The notes: a model not told the origin generated them from the letters alone. A DNA stretch of 46,160 bases from an uncultured Oscillospiraceae bacterium (GCA_934646185.1 CAKUEH010000018.1:1-46160), one strand, 5' to 3'; shown: positions 7,953-16,762, counted from the first letter of the stretch. Made by a program: numbers and translations.

Positions 7953-7985
7953 CCGGCATTCCCGGCTTCGGGAATGCCGGTTTTG
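7953..7985 (+). terminator. Terminator after the XRE membrane regulator
   Basis: Perfect 12-bp stem CCGGCATTCCCG/CGGGAATGCCGG with a GCTT loop, followed by TTTT. Confidence 0.8.
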
Positions 7986-8018
7986 CGCGCCGTCCGGGAC
8001 AGAAAACGGGCTTTTTGC

Positions 8019-8047
8019 TTGCTTTTAACAGGCAGAAGCGATATACT
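8019..8047 (+). promoter_or_regulatory. sigma-A promoter of the aminotransferase gene
   Basis: TTGCTT and TATACT are separated by 17 nt, about 55 nt before the start codon. Confidence 0.6.
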
Positions 8048-8100
8048 GGATTTAAGCAGCCGCGCTGCAAAGAATGGATGGAAGAAAGGATCAATACGGC

Positions 8101-9378
8101 ATGAGTACTGCATATCAGAATCTGACCCCCGCACAGCTGCGCGAGGAATACGCAGCGGTCAAGGCGCAGTTTGACGCGCTGAAGGCGAAGGAGCTGAAGC
8201 TCAACATGGCAAGAGGCAAGCCCGGCAAGGAGCAGCTTGACCTCGTTTCCGATATCCTGAGCATCCTCAAGACCCCGGAGGACTGCATCTCCGGCGGCGT
8301 CGACGCCCGCAACTACGGCGAGCTTTCCGGCCTCAAAGAAGCGAAGGAATACTGGGCGGACGTGCTCGGCTGTAAGCCGGAAGAGTGCTTCATCGGCGGC
8401 AATGCGTCGCTGACGCTCATGTACGATCTGGTCAGCAAGGGCTATACGCACGGTCTCGCGCGCTCGGAAAAGCCGTGGTGCAGGCTGGATACCGTCAAGT
8501 GGCTCTGCCCGGCCCCCGGCTATGACCGCCATTTCAAGATCACCGAATCGTTCGGCTTTGAGCTCATCACCATCCCCATGACCCCGACCGGCCCCGATAT
8601 GGATCTGGTTGAAGAAGCCGTCAAGGATCCGGCCGTCAAGGGCATGTGGTGCGTGCCGAAATACTCCAACCCCGACGGCATCGTCTACTCCGACGAGACC
8701 ATCGCGCGCATCGCGGCCCTGAGGCCCGCCGCGCCCGATTTTGCCCTCATGTGGGACAACGCCTACTGCATCCACGAGTTTGACGGCGAATTCGTCCCCT
8801 TCCGGGACATCCTGACGCTCTGCCGCGAGGCGGGCAACGACGGCATGGTCTACGAATTCGCCTCCACGTCCAAGGTCACGCTCCCCGGCGCGGGCTTCTC
8901 CGTCATGGCCACGAGCGAGGCAAATCAGGCGTATCTGCAAAAGCTCATCGGCATCCAGACCATTTCCTATGACAAGGTCAATTCCCTGCGCCATGTGCGC
9001 TTTCTGAAGGACAAGGCCCACACGCTCGCGCTCATGAAGAAGCACGCGGCCATCCTGAACCCGAAATTCCAGTGCGTCCTGCGCCATCTGGACAGCGAGA
9101 TCGCGCCGCTCGGCATCGCCTCCTGGCAGCGGCCCAAGGGCGGCTATTTCGTCTCGGTCAACACGGCTCCGGGCCTTGCAAAGCGCACGCTGGCGCTGTG
9201 CAAAGAGGCGGGCGTCGTCATGACCGGCGCGGGCGCGACGTTCCCCTACGGCCGCGACCCGCAGGATTCCAACATCCGCATCGCCCCGTCCCTGCCCCCG
9301 GTCGAAGAGCTGGAGCAGGCCATGGAGATCTTCTGCACCAGCCTGCGCCTGGCCGCGCTGGAGCAGAGAATGCAGTAA
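8101..9378 (+). CDS. PLP-dependent aminotransferase, class I/II fold
   Basis: 425 residues counted from the ATG at 8101, which follows AGAAAGGATC; an in-frame ATG at 8074 lacks such a site. The N-terminus includes LNMARGKPGKEQLDL. The PLP-binding part includes GNASLTLMYDL, MWCVPKYSNPDGIVYS, LMWDNAYCIHEF and EFASTSKVTLPGAG, where Lys is the expected Schiff-base residue. This matches the group of aspartate-aminotransferase-like proteins of PF12897 type rather than classical AspC. The amino acid substrate is not determinable. It stands alone with its own promoter, followed by a family-A repeat. Confidence 0.88.
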   Translation: MSTAYQNLTPAQLREEYAAVKAQFDALKAKELKLNMARGKPGKEQLDLVSDILSILKTPEDCISGGVDARNYGELSGLKEAKEYWADVLGCKPEECFIGGNASLTLMYDLVSKGYTHGLARSEKPWCRLDTVKWLCPAPGYDRHFKITESFGFELITIPMTPTGPDMDLVEEAVKDPAVKGMWCVPKYSNPDGIVYSDETIARIAALRPAAPDFALMWDNAYCIHEFDGEFVPFRDILTLCREAGNDGMVYEFASTSKVTLPGAGFSVMATSEANQAYLQKLIGIQTISYDKVNSLRHVRFLKDKAHTLALMKKHAAILNPKFQCVLRHLDSEIAPLGIASWQRPKGGYFVSVNTAPGLAKRTLALCKEAGVVMTGAGATFPYGRDPQDSNIRIAPSLPPVEELEQAMEIFCTSLRLAALEQRMQ

Positions 9379-9386
9379 GTAAATCA

Positions 9387-9550
9387 AGGCTCCCCTTGGG
9401 CTCAAGGGGAGCTGGCAGCGAAGCTGACTGAGGGGATTCGAACGTAACAATTTTTAGAGTACTCTGAATCTTGCGACAAATCCCCTCCGTCATTTGCTGA
9501 CGCAAATGCCACCTCCCCTTCCCGTGCGGGGCACGGCAAGAGGAGGCTTT
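9387..9550. repeat. Dispersed intergenic repeat, family A, copy 2
   Basis: AAGGCTCCCCTTGGGC at the left end and CAAGAGGAGGCTTT at the right end are inverted. Inside are GCTGACTGAGGGGATTCGAA and AAATCCCCTCCGTCATTTGC. It begins 8 nt after the aminotransferase stop and ends about 50 nt before the next start. Confidence 0.8.
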
Positions 9551-9598
9551 GGCGTGCCGGGCCTCCCGGCCGCAGTTCATCGCAGCAAGGAGCAGCAC

Positions 9599-10807
9599 AT
9601 GAAGGTTTTGATTCTCGGCGGCGGGGCCAGCGGGCTGATGGCCGCGCTTTCCGCCGCGCAGGATGAACAGAATACCGTCACCGTTCTCGAACGACAGTCG
9701 CGCGTCGGACGCAAGCTGCTCGCCACCGGCAACGGCCGGTGCAATCTGACGAATCTCGATCTATCCCCGGAGCACTATCACGGGCAGGACACGATCTTTG
9801 CCCGCGCCGCGCTCTCGCGGTTTGATGGGAAGGCCACGCTGGAGTTTTTCCATGCGCTGGGCCTTCTGACCACGGCGGAGCCGTCCGGGCGGGTCTACCC
9901 CCTGTCCGATCAGGCCAACAGCGTTCTGGACGTGCTGCGGTTCGCCGTGGCGCAGGCGGGCGTGCAGCTCGTGTGCGGCTTCGACGCGCAGAGCGTGAAG
10001 AAAAAGGCCCGCGGCTATCAGGCTGCGGGCGCGGACGGCAGCACGTATTTTGGAGACAAGCTGATCGTCGCCTGCGGCGGCTGCGCGGGAAAGGCGCTGG
10101 GCGGGACGATGTCCGGCTATGAGCTTCTTTCCCAGCTCGGCCACAGCCGCACGGCCCTGCACCCCAGCCTCACGCAGATCCGCACGGATCCGGCCCCCAT
10201 CCGGGGGCTGAAGGGCGTCCGGGCCGACTGCCGCATGCGCCTGCGCGCGGACGGCAGAACGCTGCAGGAGGACGCGGGCGAGGCGCAGTTTACCGAGACG
10301 GGCGTCTCCGGCCCGGTCGCGTTCGCGCTCTCGCGGGCGGCGGGACAGACGCAGGCGTCTGAGCTGCTGCTCGATTTTCTGCGGGACTATCCCGCGCCGC
10401 AGGTGCGCACGCTCCTGCAGGCGCGGCGCGAAGCGTTCCCGGCGCTCGCCGGCGAAGAGCTGCTCTCTGGTATGCTCCATCCGCGCCTCGGCAGGACGCT
10501 CTGCCATGCCTGCGGCCTCGGCGCGCAGCCGCTCGCGTCCGTTTCCGACGCGGCGCAGGACGCGCTGGTAAATGCGATCAAATATTTCTCTCTCCCCGTC
10601 ACGGGCGTCTCCGGCTTTGAGAGCGCGCAGGTGACGGCGGGCGGCGTCCGGACGGCGGAATTCCGCGCCGACACGCTCGAAAGCCGACTCGCCCCCGGCG
10701 TGTTCGCCTGCGGCGAGGTTCTGGACATCGACGGCGACTGCGGCGGATACAACCTCCAATGGGCCTGGTCGTCCGGCTACGTAGCCGGAAAGCTGGGGAA
10801 GATCTGA
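9599..10807 (+). CDS. HI0933-type NAD(P)/FAD-dependent oxidoreductase (BaiN/YhiN family)
   Basis: 402 residues. The Rossmann motif GGGASGLMAALSAA starts at residue 7, followed by RQSRVGRKLLATGNGRCNLTN, the family signature. Other landmarks are SGRVYPLSDQANSVLDVLR, ACGGCAGKALGGTMSGYELL, FTETGVSGPVAFALSRA, VTAGGV and the C-terminal FACGEVLDIDGDCGGYNLQWAWSSG (shown in part). Members are flavoproteins of mostly unknown substrate; one has been linked to bile-acid metabolism, but that cannot be transferred here. The start has GCAAGGAG 6 nt ahead. It lies between two family-A repeats and has no obvious partner. Confidence 0.9.
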   Translation: MKVLILGGGASGLMAALSAAQDEQNTVTVLERQSRVGRKLLATGNGRCNLTNLDLSPEHYHGQDTIFARAALSRFDGKATLEFFHALGLLTTAEPSGRVYPLSDQANSVLDVLRFAVAQAGVQLVCGFDAQSVKKKARGYQAAGADGSTYFGDKLIVACGGCAGKALGGTMSGYELLSQLGHSRTALHPSLTQIRTDPAPIRGLKGVRADCRMRLRADGRTLQEDAGEAQFTETGVSGPVAFALSRAAGQTQASELLLDFLRDYPAPQVRTLLQARREAFPALAGEELLSGMLHPRLGRTLCHACGLGAQPLASVSDAAQDALVNAIKYFSLPVTGVSGFESAQVTAGGVRTAEFRADTLESRLAPGVFACGEVLDIDGDCGGYNLQWAWSSGYVAGKLGKI

Positions 10808-10827
10808 TGTTTCGCACCCCCCCAAAA

Positions 10828-11031
10828 AGGCTCCCCTTGGGCACAAGGGGAGCTGGCCCGAAGGGCCTGAGGGGATTCGAACGTTACAAATTTCAGAGCA
10901 CTCCGCATTTCGCAGCTGCGCTACGGAATCCCCTCAGTCAGCTTTGCTGACAGCTCCCCTTTATGCAAAGGGGAGCCTTGGGCGCTCCCGCGCCAGTGCA
11001 TCAACTCAAGATCCGGGGCATCGGCCCCTAC
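10828..11031. repeat. Family A repeat copy 3 plus half of a family B palindrome
   Basis: 10828-10980 is a complete family-A copy bounded by AGGCTCCCCTTGGG and AAAGGGGAGCCTT, with GAGGGGATTCGAACG and GGAATCCCCTCAGTCAGC inside. A half family-B unit GGCATCGGCCCCTAC lies at 11017-11031. Together they fill the gap before the GH3 gene. Confidence 0.75.
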
Positions 11032-11097
11032 AGAAATTGCACCCCCGCCTGTCAGGACAGGCTCGACATACATTGACAACAAAATAGGAGAACACAT

Positions 11098-13200
11098 ATG
11101 GATATCACACTCAGAATGAGCGACCACGCGCTGACCGCGCGCGCCGCTGCCGCGGCCGGGATCGTGCTGCTGCAGAACAAAAACCGGACGCTCCCCCTGC
11201 TGCCGCAGGAGGACGGCGCGCCGCTGCCCGTCGCCGTATTCGGCATCAAACAGCTGCAGACGCCCGCCTTTGACCGGGCTATGACGCCCTGGCGCTCGAT
11301 CGGCGTGCTGGACGGCCTTGCGGCGAGCGAGACGGTCAGGCCCGACGCGCTTCTGGCCCGCAAATACCGCACCTGGGCCGTGGAGCACCCGGAGGGCGGC
11401 GAAATGCCGCTGACGAATCTCGATTTCGGCGCCCTGCGCCACGACTGCGCGGCGGCTGTCGTCGTCATCGGCCGGACGCCGGAGCACTATGGCCTGCAGC
11501 TGACTGAGGAGGAGACGGCCATGCTCACGCGCGTCACGTCCGTGTTCGACCGGACGGTGCTCGTGCTGGCCGCGCCGGGCTTTGTCGAGCTGAACGAGGT
11601 CGCGCTCTCGTGCGGCGCGATCGTCTTCCTCGGCCTTGCCGGGCAGGAGGCGGGCGGCGCGCTTGCGGATGTGCTGACGGCGAAGGTCATGCCGTCCGGC
11701 CATCTTTCCTTCAGCTGGCCCGAGCGCGCCGAGGCGTTTGCGGACGCCTGCGCCGCGTCGGACCAGTTTACCGGCTATCGCTATTTTGATTCCTTCGGCG
11801 TTCCCATGCGCTATCCGTTCGGCCACGGGCTGAGCTACGGGACGGTCACGTTCGGCAGCGTCTCGGCAGGGCTCGACGGCTGCGACGTGACGGTGAGCGC
11901 GGAGCTTGTCAACACCGGAGAAGACTTTGCCGCGAGCGAGCTCGTGCAGGTCTATGTGACGCGGCCCGAGGGTGATCTGACGCGGCCGGTCAGCGTTCTG
12001 AACTGCTTCCAGAAAAGCCGTCTGCTTGCCCCCGGCGAGAGCCAGACGGTCGCGCTGCGCTTCCCCATCACGGAGCTTTCCGTCTACCGCGAGCACGCGC
12101 ATGCGTTCGTTCTGGACGCGGGATATTATGATATCCGCATCGGCACGAGCAGCCGCGCCTGCTATCTGGCGGGATCCATCCGCCTGACGCGCAGCGCCGT
12201 GGTGCAGGCGGCGGAGCCGCTCACGATGCCTGCCGCGCAGGAGCGCAGGCGGCCCGAAAACGTCTGCTTCCAGTTCACCGAGGATCTGGCCGAGATCGAA
12301 CAGGCGCACAAGCGCGCCATCCGCTTCTCCGACCGCGATCTGCCCCGCCGCAGCCGCAAAAGGGGACGGGAATTCACCGGCTGCCGCCCGGACGGAGCGC
12401 ACCATACGCTCGCCGACGTGCGCGCGGGCCGGTGCAGCGTGTTCCATCTGGCAGCCGACATGGACACAGAAAATCTGGAGCGGCTGGTCTGCGGCTTCGG
12501 CAAAGAACCGGCCTCCGTCCCCGGCGCGCTCGGCGCGTCGGCCGCGATCGAGCGCTACGGCATTCCCGCCGTCCAGATCGCGGGCGGCGCGCAGGGACTG
12601 CGCCTGCTGCGCGATATCCCCGATGAAGAAACCGGCGAGATCGTCCGGCGGCAGTGCGCGACGGTCTTCCCCGCGCCCGCGCAGCTGGCCTGCTCGTTTG
12701 ACCGGGAAGTCGTCCGCGCCGTCGGACGCGCGGTGGGTCTGGAAATGGCGGAGCTCGGCGTCCAGCTCTGGCTGGGGCCGGATACGAGCGTGATGCGCAC
12801 GCCGCAGGAGGCGCGATTCGCGGAAAAATGGTCGGAGGATCCGGTCGTCTGCGGCGTTATGACCGCGGCTCTGGCCGCGGGCGCGTGGCCCTACGGGACA
12901 GCGGCTCTGCACGCGCAGAGCCTGCCGGAGACCGTCTCCGTTTCCCAGTCCGCGCTGCGCGACGTGTACGGCCGTTCCTTCGAGATCGCCGCGGGCGGCT
13001 GCCGCGCGGCAAGACTGCCGGACTGCGCCATCTCCGGCCAGCGGCTCACGGAGCGCAGCCCATTGCTTCGCGCGTGGCTGCTCGACTGCGGCTACGGCGG
13101 CATGCTCTGGGGCGAGGAAATGCCCGCCTCCGACCGCATCGGCCTGGAAAAGGCGGCGCTCCGGATCCTGAAATGGATGCTCCAGATGAAAAAAGTGTAA
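11098..13200 (+). CDS. Glycoside hydrolase family 3-like protein, inverted domain order, degenerate barrel
   Basis: 700 residues. Instead of the usual order, the GH3 C-terminal alpha/beta sandwich comes first (about 1-245, with AAAAAGIVLLQNKNRTLPLL, GLAGQEAGGALADVL and YPFGHGLSYG). A fibronectin-like domain (about 250-360) and then the GH3 N-terminal barrel (about 430-700) follow. Inverted order is known for some clostridial beta-glucosidases. The barrel looks worn: the usual DGPxGLR reads GGAQGLR (about residue 494), the usual KHFAANNQE reads like ALHAQS, and the segment normally holding the nucleophile (VMSDW/VMTDW) reads MLWGEE (about 667). It may be inactive or have changed substrate. No sugar transporter is adjacent. 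No signal peptide is seen. Confidence 0.8.
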   Translation: MDITLRMSDHALTARAAAAAGIVLLQNKNRTLPLLPQEDGAPLPVAVFGIKQLQTPAFDRAMTPWRSIGVLDGLAASETVRPDALLARKYRTWAVEHPEGGEMPLTNLDFGALRHDCAAAVVVIGRTPEHYGLQLTEEETAMLTRVTSVFDRTVLVLAAPGFVELNEVALSCGAIVFLGLAGQEAGGALADVLTAKVMPSGHLSFSWPERAEAFADACAASDQFTGYRYFDSFGVPMRYPFGHGLSYGTVTFGSVSAGLDGCDVTVSAELVNTGEDFAASELVQVYVTRPEGDLTRPVSVLNCFQKSRLLAPGESQTVALRFPITELSVYREHAHAFVLDAGYYDIRIGTSSRACYLAGSIRLTRSAVVQAAEPLTMPAAQERRRPENVCFQFTEDLAEIEQAHKRAIRFSDRDLPRRSRKRGREFTGCRPDGAHHTLADVRAGRCSVFHLAADMDTENLERLVCGFGKEPASVPGALGASAAIERYGIPAVQIAGGAQGLRLLRDIPDEETGEIVRRQCATVFPAPAQLACSFDREVVRAVGRAVGLEMAELGVQLWLGPDTSVMRTPQEARFAEKWSEDPVVCGVMTAALAAGAWPYGTAALHAQSLPETVSVSQSALRDVYGRSFEIAAGGCRAARLPDCAISGQRLTERSPLLRAWLLDCGYGGMLWGEEMPASDRIGLEKAALRILKWMLQMKKV

Positions 13201-13227
13201 ATCCCGCGGCGGATTTGTGAAAATCCA

Positions 13228-13256
13228 TTGCAATCGTCCCGGAAAGCTGGTATAAT
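13228..13256 (+). promoter_or_regulatory. Strong sigma-A promoter of the BMP lipoprotein gene
   Basis: TTGCAA and TATAAT are separated by 17 nt. The leader to 13346 contains two small inverted repeats (CTGTCC/GGACAG and GACGGC/GCCGTC) and no recognised riboswitch. Confidence 0.8.
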
Positions 13257-13346
13257 CAAACCTGTCCCCATACGGAGGACAGTTCTGCCGACGGCGCGCT
13301 TTGCCGTCCGAGGCGGAATAATATTATGAAAGAGGTAGATTTTCAA

Positions 13347-14648
13347 ATGAAGAAGTATCTTGCACTGCTTCTGGTTCTGGTCATGGTCCTGAGCCTGGCT
13401 GCCTGCGCATCCAAGCCCGCCGAGACGACCGAACCCGCACCCGCTGAGACCACCGATACCACCCCCACCGAGGAGACCAAGGAAGAAGAGCCTGCTCCCG
13501 CTGAGGAGACCAAGACCGAAGAGGAGCCCGCTGAGACTTCCGAGTACGCCGTCGCGATGATCACCGACTACGGCGACATCACCGACCAGTCCTTCAACCA
13601 GACCACGTACGAAGCCTGCAAGGCGTTCTGCGAGGACAACGGCGTGGATTTCAGCTACTTCAAGCCCGCCGGCGACAACACCGCTGACCGTGTCGCCATG
13701 ATCGAGAAGGCTGTTGACGAAGGCTACAACGTCATTGTTATGCCGGGCTACGCCTTCGGCGGCGCCATCGTCGAGGCTGCTCCGGAATTCCCCGAGGTCA
13801 AGTTCATCGCGCTCGACGTCGGCAAGGGCGATCTGCTCGAGGCCGGTGTCGCCAAGGCTGGCGAGAGCTATGACTACAACCCCGACAACTGGGATCTCGA
13901 CACCTACGTTGACATGAGCAACGTCTACTGCGCGATCTATCAGGAAGAGCTCTGCGGCTACATGGCCGGCTACGCTGCTGTCAAGCTGGGCTACAAGAGC
14001 CTCGGCTTCCTGGGCGGCATGGCTGTCCCCGCTGTTATCCGCTATGGCTACGGCTTCGTGCAGGGCGTTGACGCTGCGGCTGCTGATCTGGGCCTGTCCG
14101 ACGTCACTCTGAACTACGTCTATGGCGGCCAGTTCTTCGGCGACGCTGACATCACCGCTGTTATGGATACCTGGTATGCCGGCGGCACCGAGGTCGTCTT
14201 CGCCTGCGGCGGCGGCATCTACACCTCCGCTGTCGACGCTGCCAAGAAGGCAGACGGCAAGGTCATCGGCGTTGACGTTGACCAGGCTGGCGTTATCGCT
14301 GGCTACGCTGGCGTTGACGGTCTGACCGTTACCTCCGCGATGAAGGGCCTGTACCCCGCTACTTACGACGCTCTGAACGACGTCATCAACAACGGCAACT
14401 GGGCCAACTACGTTGGCAAGATCGCGACCCTGGGCCTCGTCTCCGCGGACGATCCCGAGGCCAACTACGTCCAGATCCCGATGGGTGAGGGCACGCAGTG
14501 GTCCGACAGCTTCACGCAGGACGACTACAAGGCAATGGTCGCTGATATGTACAGCGGCAAGATTACCGTCAGCAACGACATCAGCAAGGCCGCTTCCGAC
14601 TTCGCCACCGTCATCACGGTCGACGACCAGGGCGCGATCAAGGGCTAA
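13347..14648 (+). CDS. BMP/PnrA-family ABC transporter substrate-binding lipoprotein
   Basis: 433 residues from the ATG at 13347; a start at 13326 is possible but would put seven residues before the signal peptide. MKKYLALLLVLVMVLSLAAC is a lipoprotein signal with lipobox LAAC. A Thr/Glu/Pro-rich linker of about 45 residues follows, then the periplasmic-binding fold (YAVAMITDYGDITDQSFNQ, VIVMPGYAFGGAI, LGFLGGMAVPAVIRYGYGF, VVFACGGGIYTSAVDAAK, VIGVDVDQAG). BMP proteins bind nucleosides or related purines. No permease or ATPase genes are adjacent, so this is an orphan receptor in this window. Strong promoter, terminator and repeated use of a few codons suggest high expression. Confidence 0.92.
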   Translation: MKKYLALLLVLVMVLSLAACASKPAETTEPAPAETTDTTPTEETKEEEPAPAEETKTEEEPAETSEYAVAMITDYGDITDQSFNQTTYEACKAFCEDNGVDFSYFKPAGDNTADRVAMIEKAVDEGYNVIVMPGYAFGGAIVEAAPEFPEVKFIALDVGKGDLLEAGVAKAGESYDYNPDNWDLDTYVDMSNVYCAIYQEELCGYMAGYAAVKLGYKSLGFLGGMAVPAVIRYGYGFVQGVDAAAADLGLSDVTLNYVYGGQFFGDADITAVMDTWYAGGTEVVFACGGGIYTSAVDAAKKADGKVIGVDVDQAGVIAGYAGVDGLTVTSAMKGLYPATYDALNDVINNGNWANYVGKIATLGLVSADDPEANYVQIPMGEGTQWSDSFTQDDYKAMVADMYSGKITVSNDISKAASDFATVITVDDQGAIKG

Positions 14649-14678
14649 TTCGTCCAGGCTGACCATCAGGTCCTAATA

Positions 14679-14712
14679 AAAAGGGGACGGACTGCTGTCC
14701 GTCCCCTTTTCC
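14679..14712 (+). terminator. Terminator after the BMP lipoprotein gene
   Basis: Perfect 14-bp stem AAAAGGGGACGGAC/GTCCGTCCCCTTTT with a TGCT loop, with the U-run in the right arm. Confidence 0.85.
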
Positions 14713-14735
14713 CGTATCAGACAGGAGGAAACACC

Positions 14736-15443
14736 ATGGGCAAGACCATCGGCATTCTGGGCGGCATGGGGCCGCTCGCAACGGCGGATCTGTTCCGCAA
14801 AATCACGCTTCTGACGGATGCGTCCTGCGACAACGAGCACATCCGCGTCTATATCGATTCCAACGCCCGCATCCCCGACCGCACGGCGGCGATCTTGTCC
14901 GGCGGGCCGGATCCCGTGCCGGAGATGGCCTCGGCCCTGCGCTCGCTGGAGCGCTGCGGGGCGGAGTGCGTCATCATGCCGTGCAATACCGCGCATTATT
15001 TTCTTCCCCGCCTGCAGGCCATGACGAAGCTGCCGTTTCTCAGCATGCTCGAGGCCACGGCAAAGACCTGCGCAAAGGACTTCCCCGGCAAGACCGCTGC
15101 GATCCTCGCGACGAAGGGCACGCTCGCGACCGGGCTTTACGAAAAGGCGCTGGCCGCGCAGGGCGTGCGCTGCCTTGTACCGGACGCGGGCGAGCAGGAT
15201 GTGCTGATGCACCTGATCTATGATATCGTGAAGGCGTCAAAGCCGCTTGAGCCGGAGCAGGGCGCGTGGCAGGCGCTTCTGGACGGGCTCCGCGCGCGCG
15301 GCGCGGACTATTTCATCCTCGGCTGCACAGAGCTTCCCATCATTGCCGACACCCTGCCGCAGCCCGGCCCCTTCGTCGATCCGACAGCAGAGCTTGCCAA
15401 GGCCGCCATCCGCTTCTGCGGGTACGGCGTGAAGGGAGAATAA
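14736..15443 (+). CDS. Aspartate/glutamate racemase family protein
   Basis: 235 residues, the usual length. GILGGMGPLATADLF at the N-terminus and the two catalytic cysteines, one in VIMPCNTAH (about residue 83) and one in ILGCTELP (about residue 193), identify the cofactor-independent Asp/Glu racemase family. The paired Cys indicate real racemase chemistry, probably on aspartate or glutamate, but members acting on other amino acids exist. ACAGGAGG precedes the start. A terminator separates it from the BMP gene, so it may rely on read-through or on an unseen promoter. Confidence 0.88.
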   Translation: MGKTIGILGGMGPLATADLFRKITLLTDASCDNEHIRVYIDSNARIPDRTAAILSGGPDPVPEMASALRSLERCGAECVIMPCNTAHYFLPRLQAMTKLPFLSMLEATAKTCAKDFPGKTAAILATKGTLATGLYEKALAAQGVRCLVPDAGEQDVLMHLIYDIVKASKPLEPEQGAWQALLDGLRARGADYFILGCTELPIIADTLPQPGPFVDPTAELAKAAIRFCGYGVKGE

Positions 15444-15529
15444 CGCCGAGTCGGAGAGGTCATGCAGCAGAGGATCACAAATTCTGTGCGGATCTCCGGC
15501 GAATCCGGACGCATCCGCATATTCGGATT

Positions 15530-15555
15530 GTAGGGGCCGATGCCCACATCGGCCC
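15530..15555. repeat. REP-like palindrome, family B, single unit
   Basis: Single GTAGGGGCCGATG...CATCGGCCC unit. The preceding 15449-15528 (GAGTCGGAGAGGTCATGCAGCAG) is a half copy of the second family-A subtype. Confidence 0.75.
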
Positions 15556-15600
15556 TTTGCGAAGGGGAGCCGAAGGAAACGTTTTTAATGTTACAACAAA

Positions 15601-15640
15601 GCAACCCGGGAAGGCCGCGGCCTTCCCGGGTTGCTTTTTG
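15601..15640. terminator. Bidirectional terminator between racemase and DUF362 genes
   Basis: Perfect 15-bp stem GCAACCCGGGAAGGC/GCCTTCCCGGGTTGC with CGCG loop, followed by TTTTT on plus. Confidence 0.8.
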
Positions 15641-15649
15641 ATTTGCGTG

Positions 15650-16762
15650 TCAGCGGATCGTGACAAGCTCGTATTCGTCCTGGCCGAGGCCGAGCTTTTT
15701 GCCGTGCTCGATCAGATCCTGCCAGTGTGTGTTGTCATGCGCGGCGTGGAAGCGGTCGCAGTCGTGCTCGTGCTTCTGGTCGGTGATGGCGCTGTTCGGC
15801 AGGACCGGCTGGCGGTTGACGGCCTCCGCGCAGGCCAGATCCAGCGCGACGGGATCGGCGGATGCGAACATGCCGACGTCCGGGACGATAGGCACGTCGT
15901 TTTCCGCGTGGCAGTCGCAGTTGGGCGAAACGTCGCGGACGATGTTGATGCAGTAGCTGGGACGACCGTCCAGTACGGCCTTGGCGTATTCCGCGATCTT
16001 GCAGTTGAGGAGCCTGACGCTGGCTTGGAAATTCGGCTGGATAGCGTCCTTGGGACAGACCGCGATGCAGCGGCCGCAGCCGACGCAGTTGTTCTGGTCG
16101 ATGGTGCATTTTCTGTTCTCAATCTGCGGGCCGTTGTGCGCGCAGATCTTCGCGCAGGCCCCGCAGCCGACGCACAGGTCGGTCTCGACATACGGCTTGC
16201 CGTCGGCGTGCATGGCCATTTTGCCCGCGCGCGAGCCGCAGCCCATGCCGATGTTCTTGAGCGCGCCGCCGAAGCCCGCCTCCTCATGTCCCTTGAAGTG
16301 CGCCAGAGAGATGAAAATGTCGGCGTCCATCACGGCCCGGCCGATGCGGGCGGTCTTGCAGTATTCGCCGCCCGCGACGGGCACCTCGATATCGTCCGAG
16401 CCCTTCAGACCGTCGGCGATGATGACGTGGCAGCCGGTGGAGAACGGGGAATAGCCGTTTAAGTACGCGGTGTCCATATGCTCGAGCGCGTTTTTGCGGC
16501 TGCCGACATAGAGCGTGTTGCAGTCGGTGATGAAGGGTTTGCCGCCGCGTTCTTTAATAAAATCGGCGACGACCTTGGCATAGTTTGCGCGCAGGAACGA
16601 CAGATTGCCGAGCTCGCCGAAGTGCAGCTTGATGGCGACGAATTTGCCGTCGAAATCGATCTGGGAGAAATCTGACTTTTCCAGCAGCTTCCGGAGCTTA
16701 TCAAGCTGGCTCACGCCGTTGCGGCAGCGAAAATCTGTAAAATAAACCTTGGATGCGGGCAT
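15650..16762 (-). CDS. DUF362 protein with two [4Fe-4S] ferredoxin motifs
   Basis: 370 residues. The DUF362 region (about 1-185 and again after 250) includes VAIKLHFGELGN, DCNTLYVGSRKNA, SLAHFKGHEEAGFGGALKNIGMG (partly shown) and FASADPVALDLAC. Between them lie two classical clusters, CVGCGACAKIC (about 198) and CVGCGRCIAVCP (about 227). The architecture is common in strict anaerobes and is annotated only as a ferredoxin-like iron-sulfur protein; partner and substrate are unknown. A GGAGGAAC ribosome site and a good promoter precede it. It is followed by a bidirectional terminator. Confidence 0.88.
   Translation of the reverse strand: MPASKVYFTDFRCRNGVSQLDKLRKLLEKSDFSQIDFDGKFVAIKLHFGELGNLSFLRANYAKVVADFIKERGGKPFITDCNTLYVGSRKNALEHMDTAYLNGYSPFSTGCHVIIADGLKGSDDIEVPVAGGEYCKTARIGRAVMDADIFISLAHFKGHEEAGFGGALKNIGMGCGSRAGKMAMHADGKPYVETDLCVGCGACAKICAHNGPQIENRKCTIDQNNCVGCGRCIAVCPKDAIQPNFQASVRLLNCKIAEYAKAVLDGRPSYCINIVRDVSPNCDCHAENDVPIVPDVGMFASADPVALDLACAEAVNRQPVLPNSAITDQKHEHDCDRFHAAHDNTHWQDLIEHGKKLGLGQDEYELVTIR

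Noticed and set aside
9387..9550. Segments such as GGGGATTCGAACG in family-A repeats resemble a tRNA T-arm.
   Set aside because: No anticodon arm, D-arm or CCA-side acceptor pairing can be built around them; they recur as part of a longer repeat.
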